64,000 nucleotides of DNA, from contig OZ020268.1 of the NCBI GenBank assembly GCA_963971225.1, forward strand, positions 127,038,787 through 127,102,786. The letters run 5' to 3'. Numbering within the stretch: the stretch's first letter is position 1; each line of letters opens with the position of its first letter. The notes beneath the pieces were generated by a model, which was given only the letters and a program-made list of their open reading frames with translations, had not been told where the DNA came from and searched no databases. This DNA comes from Melieria omissa. Lineage: Eukaryota; Arthropoda; Insecta; Diptera; Ulidiidae. The position numbers and the translations under genes are program-made. This document shows positions 47,101 to 59,964 of the stretch, one piece after another.

Positions 47101-50100
47101 CTCATCTCTTCCATCGTCTTTCCGCTTCCGGCTGGGTGATTCGTCCAACTCTACAATTTCCAATACATCATCCGAGTCTTGCTTTTCTATAAAGTGTGGT
47201 ATTTCGCTTCTCTCGGACTTGGGTGATTCCTTTAGCTTGAGAATTTTCGTCTCCTCGCCAAGCACAATTTTCTCATCCTTGCCCAAGTGTATACGCCTGA
47301 TGTTCAAGCGTTTTTTTTGGCGATCTGCCATGCTCTTCAGCTTCTTCATAATGGGATAACACTCCTTTTCTTGCTGATTAATGCTGTTACCATTCACCAA
47401 TATCTGCGGCGTGGACAGAGCCAAGTTCTCCTCACTGTGGTGCCGGCTGTTATCAGTTGATGTGTTCGGTAGTGATTGAGCGTCGTAGCTGGAGCGGCCG
47501 CTTCTTCGGCGTCTTAGATACTTGCGTATCTTTTCCAAACGTCCAGACTTTCTGGGCTTGCCAGTAGCTAAAACTGAATCCGAAACACAAGAGATACTCT
47601 CGCTGTGTAGACTATGGTTCTCTTCGTCTTCGGTGGCTAACTGCGGTTGTTCCTCCTCTGACTCAGACAATTCCTGTATATAACGCTCAGTCTCTTTGAC
47701 TAGTACCTGCTCGTCGATGCGCACTTTCTTCAGCGATTTTGGGGACTCTGAGGTGAAACGCAACTCCTGCGATTTACGCAAGACCAGCACTATTTCAGGT
47801 TCTTCATCAGGTCCAAGTGGTCGCTTGTACAAATGTGTCCATGGATAGCCACCCTAAAAGAAAAAAGAAAAGCCTGTCAACTTTGTTCAAAAAAGAGGAC
47901 GTTTGCTTCTAAAGCGCAAAGAAACTTACTCGCTCTTTGGCGCGTCTCAGGTCCTCCCACTGGTACGTCTGCAGTGGCACTGGCGGCTTATCGTTGTGAC
48001 TCTGTATTAGATACTTTTTCAGCGATTGGTAGTATTCACGCTTACAGTCCTCAGCCAATTGTTGTGCATCCGTTGTACTACTCTCGATTTGCGGCAGGGA
48101 ATCCAAAAACAATTGTCGTTCCTGCTCTTCGATTGCGGTTTTCGGCGTCGGCACATTCACGATTTTCACCTCTTTTGGCGACGGTTCGTTGACATCGAAC
48201 TTGAATGATTCGCCGTCTGCGTCTGTTAGCGATACGTCGCCTCCGTATTTGGACGATTTCAAAATGCTTGTCACTTCCGACAGCTGCTGGTCAACTTTCT
48301 GCGAGAGCGTCTCGCTGATCTCATCGAGCAAAGTGGTGAGTGGTTCAGTCTTTTCATCTATTTGCGCAGCGACCGTGTTGGCGGCGTCAATCGCGACCGA
48401 TTCTTCGCGAGCAACAGCTGCAGCTGTCGATTCAATTTGCTCGACAGCTGCTTCAACTTTCTCCGCTGATGTTACTGCTGTTTCTTGTGCTTTGGCGGCA
48501 ACATCGGCTATCGTTCCTTCGACATTTGACTCTGCCGCTGCAATTTTGTTTGCAGACTCAAATGCGGTCTCGTCAGCTTTTGCTGCAACTGCGGCTATTG
48601 TGTCCTGAATTTCTTTATCTACGGCTTCAACTTTGCCTGCCGATGCTGCTACGGTTTCATTGACTTTAGCAGCAACTGCAGCTATTGCTTCTTCCACAGC
48701 CCTTTCAGCTGCGTCTACCTTAGCTGCTGATGCAACTGCTGTTTCCTTTGCTCTGTCAGCAACTGCTGATTTCGTTGCTTCCACTTCCAACTCGGCCGCT
48801 GCAATCTTCGCCGCCGATATATCCGCTGTCTCGTCAGCCTTTTTTGCTACAGCGGCAGCAGTCGCCTTGATCTCTGCGTCCGCTTCTATGACCGCTTCCT
48901 CGGCGGCAATTTCCTGTTGTGCAGCCTCACACTTTCTCAGGATCTCCAACACGTTCTGTTCAATTTCGTCGACCAGTTTGGAAGCAGTGGCTTTTATGTC
49001 GTCACTCACTTCCTGAACAAAGCGCGGATCAGTCTTTTCGGTATCGTCTGCTGCAGCCAGCACTTCTGCCTCAATCAGCAGGGCCTGACTGAACTGTACA
49101 AGCGTCTCGATCGGTCGCTTGGTCTTCGCACCGGCTGGTTCCACCTCAATCACTGTTCGCACATTAGCGTCCTTCTCGATCTTCGAGGGGCCAACGGTTA
49201 GTTCGTCATGCTGAGGCGGTAGCTCGTTAATGCCGACACTTTCGTCGGGTGCTGCGTACTCGTCGAAAGTCTCAATCAAGTGAGATTCAATATCGAGCAC
49301 ATTTCCCTGATTGCTAAGCTGACGTTCAGCCTTGCCCGACGGCGCAGCAACGTTAGGCGCTGCTAAGGCCGCTCCTTCTGGCACAGGTCCTGCACTGCCG
49401 ATACTATTGTCGATGACTGTCGTACTTAGACTACTGGTTGGATCTTCACCCGCTTCCTGGGCGACGTGCGTCTGCGAAGGCCTGTCAGCTTCCGAGTTTG
49501 CTGCTGCTGTCACATCTGCAACGTGTTCTGGCACAGGTTCTGCACTGTCGATACTCGTACCACAGCTATTGTCGATGACTTTCGTACTTAGACTACTGAT
49601 TGGATCTTCACCCGCTTCCTGGGCGACGTGCGTCTGCGAAAGCTTGTCAGCTTCCGAGTCTGCTGCTGCTGTTGACGCTTCAGTCACATCTGCAACGTGT
49701 TGCTCTGCGGCTTCGAGCTGCTCTGTTGCTGCGTTTGTTGCGGCCGAACTTAATTGCTTGCTGTTGAGCACTTCAAGTATAGTTGGTTGCTCAGTTGGAC
49801 TAGTTCCAGCGCCGGGTAATGACACTGCAAATGAGAAAAAATCGAGAAAGTTCAACGCTTGCCGCAGTTGCTAATTATAGGCAAATGCATCGGTGCCCAA
49901 CCTTTGGCCGATCGACTCAATAGCGATCAATGGTAGCGATCGCGCTAAGTACTTTGGGCATCGATTCTATTATGAATGCAATGTGCTTATGATACGAGAC
50001 AGTGAACGGTTTGTGTACAAAAACCACTGTAACCAGATGCACAAAATTACGTTACGTTTAGATGACTCAGATGGCGACTGTAATAAAGATCAGCGACGCG

Positions 50101-53100
50101 CGGTTGTAATGTTGGCACAATTAATGGTTAAACAGTTTGAAAATCATTCAACAAATAACAGTTTAAATGAATTTGAATTGTGCTTCTGCAGCTTTATTAC
50201 ATTCACTTTTTACATGTAAACGATTAGCGTCGCAGGGAGATGCAGTCAACCGACGATTCCATTAACGTTTATAAAGCATTGAGTTACATAAGAGCCACAA
50301 ACTGAATGGCGTGTTTCAATTTGTGCATTTGAATTTTTGAGTTTCTGCTCAAAGAGTTCATTTGTGCGCTCACTGCTGTTGTAATGGGCATTAGCTGTAG
50401 CTGAGCTAAGGCCGGTAGTGCACATGCTTCGAGACTTTCCATTCATACACAGGTGGCGAGCGGACTACGCATTCAACCGTCTTCAACCGACAGGTCAAGT
50501 GTTGACTGAATTTATTGCATAGTCAGTTTCAAAGTGACTTGTATAGAGTTAAAATGTATCAAGGCACCAGTGTTTGAAGTTTTTATTTATTTTCACTTGG
50601 CAACCGACTTGGGTTGTTATGTTACATACGTTACATGTAGTTATAAGCAAGAGTTCTAATTTCAAATGTGAGCAGGTCCAAGTAATGGGCAATAATAAGT
50701 TTTGTGCTACAAATGTGTTTTAGTTTTTAAACTTTACTAAACACTGTAATGCTGGCAGTAGCGCCTCGCGTACACAATTCAAACACTCGATTCGTATGGC
50801 TAGTAATAAGCACAGAAAATACGTCATCCGCGTATCTGTAAGCGTGTTTATGTATGCCTCGCGTATTTTCGCCATCTGACTTGCTGGCAAATTTGACATA
50901 GAGCCAAAAGCATCAAGACTCAACCGAACTAAAACCAATGATTAAATTGGTCGTAGTTACGAAATATAGTTTTCTAAGTACACAAAAATAGTACCTAATT
51001 GTAATTTGCATTTTTTTTTAAATAGTAAAAGCTAACGGTTTTTGAAAATTAACAAACGTGTAGCTCGTCAAAGGCGTTGCCTAAAACTCTCACACCCGAT
51101 TCCAATCGGCCTACAATTCAAACGATGTGTAATATAGAATCACGACTACTTGTCGGCACAGTTTTCTTATTCACGGCCCTTATCCGCACTTTATCCACAT
51201 TTTCCATTCACAAACACATTTACCGTTTGCACTTGTACCCGCCTCTTGCAATTGTCTGTCGGTCGTTCGCTTTACGTATAACTGTGCAAGTCACAAGCTC
51301 GATCTCAGCTGATAATTGGCCGCTTGGGTTTAAAAGCGTTTCACATTTGCCTCGTCTGCTAATGGAGAGGAAAACCAACCGTCCTATGCCCGTGTCTTGC
51401 TGCACCCGAACTGCGCGCTTAGCGTGAATTAAAAAAAAAATTCGCAGGAAATCGCCGTCCGCCGCTAGGTGCGATCGTGCAACTGGCAGGCGCTTTTCTG
51501 CTTCTGCAGCTTTCCCATGGCCCATACGCGCCCGCCACAAACAACATGTCGACAAGCAAACTCACGACAGACACACGTACGTATGTTTGGGTGAATGTAC
51601 ACATACATGCACACACCAGCGCACACGCCCGTTGTCTAGCTGTGAATTTAGTGTTGTCTGTTCCGCTCGCTACAACCATCCAACCAGCAACTCTATTATT
51701 TTCAATATGTTGCATGTGTATTTCTGTTCCGATGCTGTTCTTTTCAGCGCCAACGAGTTCATTTGTTCATTTGTTTTGGCGTTAAAGAACTTGGCTGCCG
51801 TGACCGCGCGTGTGCTTTCGACCGCCTTTCCGTGCGTTCACGTTGGTCGCTGTTGCTTGTTGTACTCATTATGCGCCGCGGTTCATCGACAAAGTTAATT
51901 TGGACGTGGTCTGTTTTTGCTCAATAGTGACCAAATAAAAAACAACTGCAAGTTCATTAGTCGCCGCTTTTAAGAAATGAATTGCTTTTCTTTTGTTTTG
52001 CCACATTATTTGCTTTACATACTTGAATTTTGCTATCCCGTAGTGGCGATGCATTTATTCGTACTACAAGTATTAGGTGGGATGGCCATATTGGAATTCC
52101 CCGCTTAAAAGCGTTTTTAAGGTGCCCGTATCCGGGAAATACTGTACAAACGAGCAGACCGACGCTGCCGTTCTCTTTCCCTAATAATGCAACTCGAACT
52201 TACTGCTGTAACATTAGATATATCGCACTGTAGCTATACCCGAGCTTATGTAATAAATGTGTATGCAAGGACAGTACACAAACTTAAAGATCACAGGGAG
52301 TAACATGTGCTAATTTATCAGTACATGAGGTAATTTGTTATGTTGTTCCAATTTTTAAAAACCCAAAATTAAGTACGCAAAATCTCTCTTTTCCTGTAAA
52401 TGGGTAAGCGGCAACAACAACAACATCCAATTATGAGAAACCCGACAATGGGGCGCGTGTAAGCCAATGCTTTTGACCAACTTCTATCCACACGAGATAA
52501 AAACGTAGCATGATGTCTGATGTGTCGTATGCTTTCTAGTCGTTAGTGATGCTTCTCAGATGTAGTCTTTTTCCACAAAAACTAGGCTGGCATTGGACAG
52601 GGCTGCGTGGGCGAGCGGTTTTTATACTCAGCAATTCCAAGTACATTCGTTTTTTCTAAGCAACAATAACAATTATTGGCTCAAATTTATACTAAACATT
52701 TCTCGCAGTTTAGGTCTTAATCTGCGATCTTTTACATCTGCTAGCTTACGACATTTATTTATGTCTACGGCAATTTTTTTCGTCTTCGCTCTCACAATGC
52801 AATTTTGGCACTCATCTTCAAATTGGTAATGCATGTTCAGTCGTCACTCACTGTTTGACTGCTTTTGGATCATTTCGGTCCTAGTGGCGTAAACACGCAT
52901 TGCACTTTGCCGGCCAAGGAGCTCGACAATAATTTCATTGTGAGCACTGACGAAGTAATAGTAAATCATGTCACTTCTCGACTACGTGGCAACAGTTAAC
53001 AGGTTGCTGTGCGGCCGGCATTGAGCAAAAACATTTTGTGCCATTGCTTTCACAGTGTTTTTGCTATTTTGAGCTGTTATGTAGTATTTCAGTCATTTCA

Positions 53101-56100
53101 GTACGTATTCATTTCTTTATATTTCGCTTTTCAAATTCACCTAAATTTTGAACATGCACACAGCATCACACTTCAGTCCGACCGTCTATGCGCAGCCCGC
53201 ACTGGTGACCACGCAGCTGTTGACGCATGTTGTTTGCTTTTTGGCAAATGCAATGTTTTTATTGCTAATGCATATGCCACACAATTGGGGTCGACTTGCG
53301 ATGTGAGCAGAAAAAAATTTCATGTTCAGTTTTCCAAACACACTCGCCAAGTGCAAAATGCTCGGCCTGAAATTCTGTGTGTGTAACGAGGCAGTTTCGA
53401 TTCAATAAGAACAGCGTGAACTGTTGTTGCTGTGGCTGCGCTACTGCTCCCTCTTCCACCTTACATTTTCCTTTCCATTTGGGTGCTTACCAAATGATCT
53501 GCCCCCACCCAAAGGTTCCCTACCCTCACACAGCACTGGCGTAGGACTAATGTCAAGTTCAGCACACAAAAAGAATGCATACAAGTGAAGGCTACAATTC
53601 TGTAGAAGAGCTCAACAGCTCTGCGAAAAAATACAAACACAAATTCGCAATAGAGCATTACGCAGGGAATGAGCACAGGCAGCACAATAATCAAAATTTG
53701 AGGCCTTGAACCAGCCACACAGAATTCGCCGCAAGTCTGTTGCTTATACGTCGCACGTGACGTATGCGTAACCCGCAATTTCGCAATGCCTTACAGGTCG
53801 CAGCAGACATGGCAGCGAAGCTGCACCGCGTTGCATAATAACTGCCAGTTGTTGCAGGGAAGCGGCGCCAGCACTCACCATAGTTGCCGACTGCACTCAG
53901 AAAGAGGTAAATCATCTTTTGTTGTCAGTTTGCGATATTTTTTGGATAGGATGAGGTTATGTTAACTTGTTTAATGTCGTTTAGATAATTGCTTAACACA
54001 GATACAAATTATAATGGTGCCGAATTAAACGCCAATAAAAATAACGGAACCGCAACGGAAGTAAAGCGAAATTGACCGAGAAATTTTATAAAGAAACAAA
54101 ACTGAAAAATTAGCGTGAGTACGCCTCGTACGCCGGCTGCGGTTTCACATGCTATACGTCTAATCGCGTTTTGAACACTACTGACAATCCACCGTCAGTC
54201 ACAAGTCGCTCATGGACGCTCACAGCTCGCACCCCGTAGCTGCTTGCAATAGCAACAACAAGCCGTGTGTTTCGCATTAGCAATGTTAAGAAATAATAAT
54301 AAAATTGCTTCTGCCCGCTGTCGGCAAACCTCATTAGAATTTCTCAGTTCAGTTTTGAATTTGTTCGCATGTTGTTTTTCTGTTTTGCTTTTGTTGTTCG
54401 TGCTGTCTGCGTTTTTTTCTATGTAAATGCGATCTACTAAAAGTGTGCCTCAATAGCAACGAACGCCATCCACCACCCACCGCCCACCGCCCACCCCCAG
54501 CGGTAGCTCGCGCCCAGACCAAGAACTACTCATCCGTCCGTTCGACCATCCAAACGGCGAGCCGTTGTTCACCCGCCCACCCAACCCATTGTAGGTTCGC
54601 GCAATTGCCGGTTTTGGTTGCAAACCGCTACAGTGGTGGTGTAGTGCGGCTTTCTGCTTTTTGGTTTTTGCGTACGTGAGACATGCATGACTTCCCTCCA
54701 TGGCCGGCTGGCGACGGTCAGTGGCTGTCTACATTTCGATTATTCCTCAAGTCCAGAACGAGCAGCATTTGTCTCTGACGATAATCATCATTCCGACCGA
54801 TGAGCGTGGTCAAGTTACCGATAGCTCACGGCTAAGCGATTCAGTAACCGCCAGCCACCCATTGGGTTAATTACGGACGTTGTGGGCTTTATCAGGTACC
54901 GACTATCGATTTTTCTGTTCGCTACAAATTCTAGCTTCAGCCTTAGTAAGCGATTTACTATTACTACACAACACAAACACAAAACATTACAACGCTGGTA
55001 TCAAAGTCCTTATTTGAAAACATTAAACAAACATATGAATGTGTTGTTCATAAATGTTCATATGAATGTATGTTAATGCGAGTAAGATGTAGAGTGGCGG
55101 CACGTTATATCGTTTCTGGGGTTACCGGCAGTTGCTTTTAACCCTGAATAAGTAAATAGTATAATTACGTACGAACATGTACTGAACAGATCCATTCAAC
55201 AGTGAAAGCAAGTCTAGGCATCGATTACGTTGATAATACCAGCAAACACGAAAGCTTTGCCTCGCAAGGTCAGCCTTGCTTTATTTTTAACCCACCAGTA
55301 GGGCTGGCTGCCCTACGAATTGTTCAGGCGCACCGTCCGACAAACAATTATGATTGTGAATGCGGCGGCGGGAGCGACCGCAACAAATTGCCTCTGGTTG
55401 CACAGGCATTCAGAGAACAGGGAACCTCAGTGTTGATCAACAGCCGAAAAGAAAGCTCCGACAGCGTGAATGAGCTTTTATTTTCAGCTCGAGAGCGGGC
55501 GTCGGCAAATTGAGCTCCACATTAACCAGTGCGCTCACGGTCGCGCTGTTGGGGCTTAGCGCTCTGTGGCCGCCGGAATATGTCGAACTTTGCGAGCCAC
55601 AATATTCATTTCGCGCTAACTAAGTTGTTGTGTCAACAACGTCAGCGGAAAAAAAAACAAAAATAAATAAAAATAAAATAATAGATTGCTTTTAGCTGGG
55701 AGCGTCTAATGAATGAATACCATTAGGAAGTTGTAGCGGTAGTCGCGTTGGTGATGTCTATTTCTCCGGTTATCGGGTGCAATTTGCTAATGACAGCCGA
55801 ACCCTGACATTTACATGCTGACGATCTCGCCTGAACAACATTCTCCCAAAACACAAGGGACATTTATTTTCACTTTCGCTCGCCGTTGAGTGAACGAACA
55901 GCAAATCATTTTTAAAAGTTATGCTCACTGCAGTAAAGATAATTAATATCGCCAGCTTCTCTGCCACACACCACGCGCTCGGCACCAACAACTGTTGCCG
56001 CCACACATCAGTTAATCCATCTCAATCTTGCTTTACTACGTTTGCGAGCATGCTAAGCCAGTTTTTAAAATGCAACTGTTCTTGTTGTTGCTCTGGGTTC

Positions 56101-59100
56101 TTTTTCTTTTATCTTCAATTAGTCGCGCTTATTCGACAGTGCTTCGATTACAGTTCAACTTGCGTATAAATTTTGTTATTTAAATAATTTCCACCTATGT
56201 AGATTTTGCGCATTGGCTTTTGACAGTTGGTTGTGTTGCCGAGTTCCAAAACTAAAGTAGGTCTTTTCAATTGATCTTGGAACCTTTACGCAAGGAAACA
56301 GGTTTATTGCATTCGCATAGTAAAGTAATTTCCAGGTCATGAGATCGTTGTCGATCCATTAGGCGCCGAAGATAATGGGGCGGCCAGTTAGTTCGAATGT
56401 ATTATGAGCGCACAGCCATTACCTGTAGTAACAACATAGATAACACATGCATGCGTATCTGGAATCCTTACACATTACGAATATAATTCAAGGAACATTT
56501 GGAGATGGGCAACGATTTAACTATGACGGTCCGATGTCCCAGTAAAGCTGCGCTTCACTTCTTATAAGAATCTACTACACGTATAAAATTGAGCAAAAAT
56601 CCAATTTCTGGAGATTTCAAATAGTCTGCACACAGGTGTCGGTACATTCAGATGAATCCGCATTTGCTGTAAATGTTCCCATTCGTCGATGTGTAGAATT
56701 GCTCAGCACTCAGGCAGCACAGTCGTTCTGGCGTTTGTAATGTGTTCACATAATCAGAACACACACAAAAAAACACACAAAAATTCAAAAGCACATTCCA
56801 AATATTGGTATAGGCGCGTAGCATCGAATGCTTACTCACCGCAGCGAAAGCAGGCGTGAGTGGTGGCGAGATGACATCGCCGAAGTAAGAAAAGTGGACG
56901 ACGCTCTGATGTGTGTGGCCTTGGGGCTTTATGCGGGGCCAGATGCCAGTTGTGTGGATGTTCTCCATATAGATGCAAAGGGGTAAATAAATCAAACCGA
57001 AACGGATGGCACATTTATCTACGCACAGATGGCACATTTACACAGTCGTGTTATATATTTGTGGACACCTCCACACATGATATTTTACGTACGTCAACAT
57101 GCACCGGTATGTGTGTGCTTGCGTGTATGTATTTGTGGAACTGATGATGTGAAAATGCTGAAAATTGTCACAAACTTACAGTAGCAGAAAAGTAAAACAA
57201 ACGCAAAAGAAATGTCGAAAGACGAAAATCCAATGACAAAATGTTGTGGGGGCTTGTGATCATATGTTGCTGCAACATTTTGTTTGGTACACACATATGT
57301 ATGTACCAAACAAAACTGGCCTTTTCCACACATTTTTTGTTTTGAACTTTGTTGAAATGGGTTCGTGAAAACACACGTTTACAGAAACAGTAGTCAAACG
57401 ATCAAATATGAAAAAGTTGAACAGGCACATTTAGGTATTTTCGTCGTAATTTACCCATTGCTGGTGCCATGCAAATCAGAAATCTTGTCAAAGTTGTGTT
57501 CGTTGCACACATGTCTGACTTTCCTGCAATAAATTTATAGTAGAATTTGAATATTTCGAATTAAATTTGTAATTTTTGCCTCTGTGCTCTTCATGTGGTT
57601 TCCTTTTCACCGTCTACTTGTAATTTTGGAGCCAATTCAAAATAGACTTATTTATATTTTTCGATCTATATACTGAGCTACGGAAAATGGAATAATACCA
57701 TAAAATAATTTGTTCATATTTGAACTCTACGAAAGTTGGGTAGTTCATACGTTAAAAAACGTGAGGTAGGTAATCATCGCCAAACAACTCCACGAGCTGG
57801 CTGTGGCCACGTTCACATCCGTGGCTCTAACTATGTAATTGTATAACCCTAAGCAACATGACAAATTTCCCATGCCATTGGCAGATAAGATAGTAGCCCA
57901 ATTCCCAATTTTGTGCATTTAAGATTGCAAACTATTCCAATATCAAACATTTGCCATCAATTGTGAGCGGTCGTCTTCTGTTTGGTTTGCAATACTTGTA
58001 GCAAAGTGCGGAATTCACAGCAGCAGCTGCCTGTACTTTACCTCTATTTCCGGAACTTCTTTTAGATAATTATTTTTTTTGTGTGCTCTTCACATCACTT
58101 TTTATTTAGTTAATCCCGATTACTTTGCTTATTTCCTTCTTATTCTTATTTCTTTCTTTTCCATGTTTTTTTCGCGCCTTTTGCTTCTCTTTGCAACAGC
58201 TATCAGTTTTGCAATTCGGTGTGGCATTGTGTAGCAAATATAAACTATGGGCTCCAAGTGTTGCGCATTTGTGTATTTTGCTAGAGTAGAGTAAGAATAT
58301 ACTACACCATTTTGCAAATGCTACGATGCAAGACAATTACGAATAGGGCTAGTATATTGTTAATATTTGCAGCATGCGCACCATGGATTTTGTTTCATGT
58401 ATGTACAGTGCAGTGCCCCCGAATCATCAACTCTAAACAGTAGAGCCATTAAGAAGGGAAAAGCTTCCTAGCCATAGTCTCTGGAATATCATAATTATAA
58501 TGAGAATTACTTCCATATCCGTATCGGAGGGCAATTGCACAATAGTTAGGATTTAACTTAATTCAGAAAACACCCATTCCTCGAAAAAACACAAAGTCAA
58601 CTTAGATACGTTCGCACATGATCCGGTAGCACTGCACTGTAGTAACCTGCAACTGCCGTTTGTGGTAAGAGGTACAAAATATTAAAATTAAATGGAATCA
58701 AATCAGCTAGCAACGCTCTGTAAGTGTGGCAAATTGCTTAATTTGTACAATGAAAATGTTTTTTGGAACCAATATAGAAAAATATTTTCGTAAGACAAAG
58801 ACATGTTTGCCACCAATCGTGGCAGCCATTCACAACTCGCTTGTGAGAATTTCATGAAATAAGTGAATACTACTTCATTTAAATTCGTTTGGCAAACAAT
58901 GGAAATAAAGTGATGCTTCTTGACGTTGATTCGCGTCACGCCAATTGAAATACAATTGGCAATACAATCATTTCCCAGCCGACTGTGAGTTTCGCAACAC
59001 TAAATCATTTCGTTTGCATTGAAAACTGTTAACCAATGTCACAGAGGTGGCGAGAAAAATGCCGCCTCTGCAGCCTCGTCTCCAGCGGACGTTTTTAGTT

Positions 59101-59964
59101 TTCTATACTCGCCGACATTATTTACCTGCTAGCTCATCTCTAAGCGAAATGTAAATATTTAAGTAAAAAGGATAAGTCGCGCTTCTTTTCGTAAGCCTTA
59201 AGTCGCCCTTGATAGCCAATAACTCAATGCCGGGCAGCGATAAGTTGTTTCTATCCGCCCATGACAAGTGCCAGCATTTGATTTTTTGAACTTTAAGTAA
59301 GCTCTCTAATAAGTTAGTAAGTAAGCTTGTCTAATATTCATATTATTTTTAAGCTTTCGACGCCATAATGACGACACAGCTCTGTTTGATGGGTGGGAAG
59401 AGGTTGAAGAGAGGCCCTGGCCGCTGCTGATTACCAATTCAAAATTAATTTGGCAAGCTTCTGTCTTACTTGTTTCTTGCATATGATCGAATTCTCAAAA
59501 TGGCAAAGGTGAATTAAATTCTGACAAATGGATTCGAAGAATTAAAAAAAAAACGCAATGCTGCGAAGTATCTCATAAGACGCACCTTGAAATTCCCTTT
59601 GTCAGTCCAATACATATAGCTACATAATTGGGTTAGTCAGCCGCATAGTGTCCAAATATAAAAGCAACAGCCACTCGTATATCGAACATATGCGGCTCTT
59701 AAACCACCAACAAACGCGGCCTTAATCTGTAATGTTTAGACAGACCGGACATACTGTTTTCAACTATGCCCATTTAAGGGCCCGTCTTCCGCCCGCAGCT
59801 ATGCGGAAGCACAGATGTCCGCGCCGTCGCGACAGTGCGTATGAGTAACTTCGCATTTGGTGTTTATTGCGATTAGCGATTCGTTCGTGCATACCTTCGT
59901 CCCAGGGATGGTGCTTGGTCTGCGCCGGCTTGCGTTTGCCCTTCGCCTTCTTTGCTTTATCCAT
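34803..59964 (-). CDS. Large tail-anchored disordered protein, distal-promoter isoform (~2,812 aa)
   Basis: Seven exons on the minus strand: 59895-59964, 47930-49824, 46358-47853, 38735-40781, 38443-38672, 37984-38217, 34803-37269. Every junction has GT/AG borders and preserved phase (1, 0, 2, 0, 2, 2). The first intron is about 10 kb. The protein is mostly disordered and charged. In order it has: a basic 23-residue start; an Ala/Glu region with tandem 29-residue repeats; an acidic Ser-rich region; a Lys/Pro repeat region; PPPPRPPR-type proline segments that could bind SH3 or WW domains; a His10 run; and one C-terminal transmembrane helix (LVVIFVLITFGLLLFLLSG) followed by about 21 residues. 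This predicts a tail-anchored cytoplasmic protein of ER, outer nuclear membrane or mitochondria. I do not recognise the family. The tail does not end in the PPPX of KASH proteins. Intervening small exons may have been missed. Confidence 0.82.
37984..38217 (-). CDS. Common exon C: proline-rich
   Basis: The acceptor is TTTTCCAG and the donor AA|GTAAGC. The exon encodes a basic and proline-rich peptide (HIPKPTPPARRKKFSRSPG, then RSTPPPARPPPPRGYTP), a likely SH3/WW ligand. Entry and exit are both phase 2, so skipping it would keep frame. Confidence 0.8.
38443..38672 (-). CDS. Common exon B
   Basis: The acceptor is TTTTGCAG. The exon encodes VIVYRTEHEYPIPLATPDRY followed by an Arg/Ser- and Asp-rich segment ending IIDMMENDG. 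Entry phase 0, exit phase 2. Confidence 0.8.
38735..40781 (-). CDS. Common exon A: Lys/Pro repeat region
   Basis: The acceptor TTGTTTCAG is shared by both isoforms. It begins DHEYEPIGAPVDEAA. It contains a run of Lys/Pro/Phe/Met repeats (FKTPEFSKMKMPEIKRPDMS, then further RPEFTKF and KPDMSKFK units) reminiscent of AHNAK/periaxin repeats. Later it has a short block that looks folded (ISEDNIELRQYISNAIREG) and proline motifs IPPPKPRR. It ends PPED|GTGAGT in phase 0. Confidence 0.88.
41440..44153 (-). CDS. Alternative first exon of the internal isoform
   Basis: 905 codons. Near the N-terminus there is a cysteine-containing segment (VRCACQYFQCDSLLPER). The middle is low-complexity Gln/Thr/Pro. 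There are SPTPKRARSPSPRRPP-like and SPKPQKSPSPKLKREKSPSP segments, typical of proline-directed phosphorylation or microtubule-associated proteins. The end holds several RSSSF/SLSRAPS-like basic Ser motifs. It ends VERTYFA-CG|GTAAGA. Confidence 0.88.
44172..44640 (-). promoter_or_regulatory. 5' UTR and promoter region of the internal isoform, with a 63-bp UTR intron
   Basis: Upstream of the ATG at 44153 a donor CCAAC|GTAAATC (exon edge 44236) and the acceptor CTATTTGCAG define a 63-bp UTR intron, 44173-44235. Beyond it the sequence is CpG-rich with CGTTCGTTCGTTCG repeats (44272-44287). A GCAGTCAGGACG initiator-like site lies at about 44555-44570. The exact start is not fixed. Confidence 0.45.
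44237..46357. other. Intron of the distal isoform / 5' flank of the internal promoter
   Basis: No coding sequence supported. It includes an ACGAGGTCTGTTAAAAAAGG motif at 45851-45870 after TATA, which resembles mariner-type termini; no opposite end is visible. Confidence 0.45.
46358..47853 (-). CDS. Exon 3: acidic region of the distal isoform
   Basis: It starts GGYPWTHLYKRPLGPDEEPE directly after a TTTTCTTTTAG acceptor, in frame with exon 2. It has two Arg-rich clusters (IRKYLRRRRSGRSS and RQKKRLNIRRIHLGK) and long acidic Ser/Thr-rich stretches. VKETERYIQELSE resembles VKEVERTMRDYGY of the last exon, perhaps an internal repeat of a helical motif. It ends NM-AA|GTGAGT in phase 2. Confidence 0.85.
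47930..49824 (-). CDS. Exon 2: Ala/Glu-rich repeat region
   Basis: The acceptor is TCATTTGCAG and the donor CGA|GTAAGT. The first third has a 54-residue tandem duplication (EHVADVT..THVAQEAGEDP..VIDNS). The centre has five consecutive 29-residue repeats with pattern AVAxKAxETAxxSAxKxAAA, predicted to be fully helical. The end is conserved-looking: LQTYQWEDLRRAKER, which continues in exon 3. Confidence 0.85.
49825..59894 (-). other. First intron of the distal isoform (~10 kb)
   Basis: Non-coding as far as I can see. It holds AT-rich DNA, opa-like CAA runs, a CCACCC-rich stretch (54470-54500) and several CA/TG microsatellites (51590-51630, 57090-57140). Open frames of 60-130 codons are scattered on both strands without splice support or family features. 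The size fits an intron rich in enhancers. Confidence 0.5.
59895..59964 (-). CDS. Exon 1 of the distal isoform
   Basis: ATG at 59964 (ACATGG context), then a Lys-rich peptide (MDKAKKAKGKRKPAQTKHHP) ending WDE in phase 1 at GAAG|GTATGC. Joined to the acceptor at 49825 it gives WDE-V-SLPGAG without frame change. The basic cluster KKAKGKRK could be a nuclear localisation or lipid-binding patch. The choice rests on phase and composition, not on homology. Confidence 0.6.

Noticed and set aside
55202..55513. 103-codon plus-strand frame in intron 1
   Set aside because: Starts with GTG, has no family features and no matching splice sites; likely chance.
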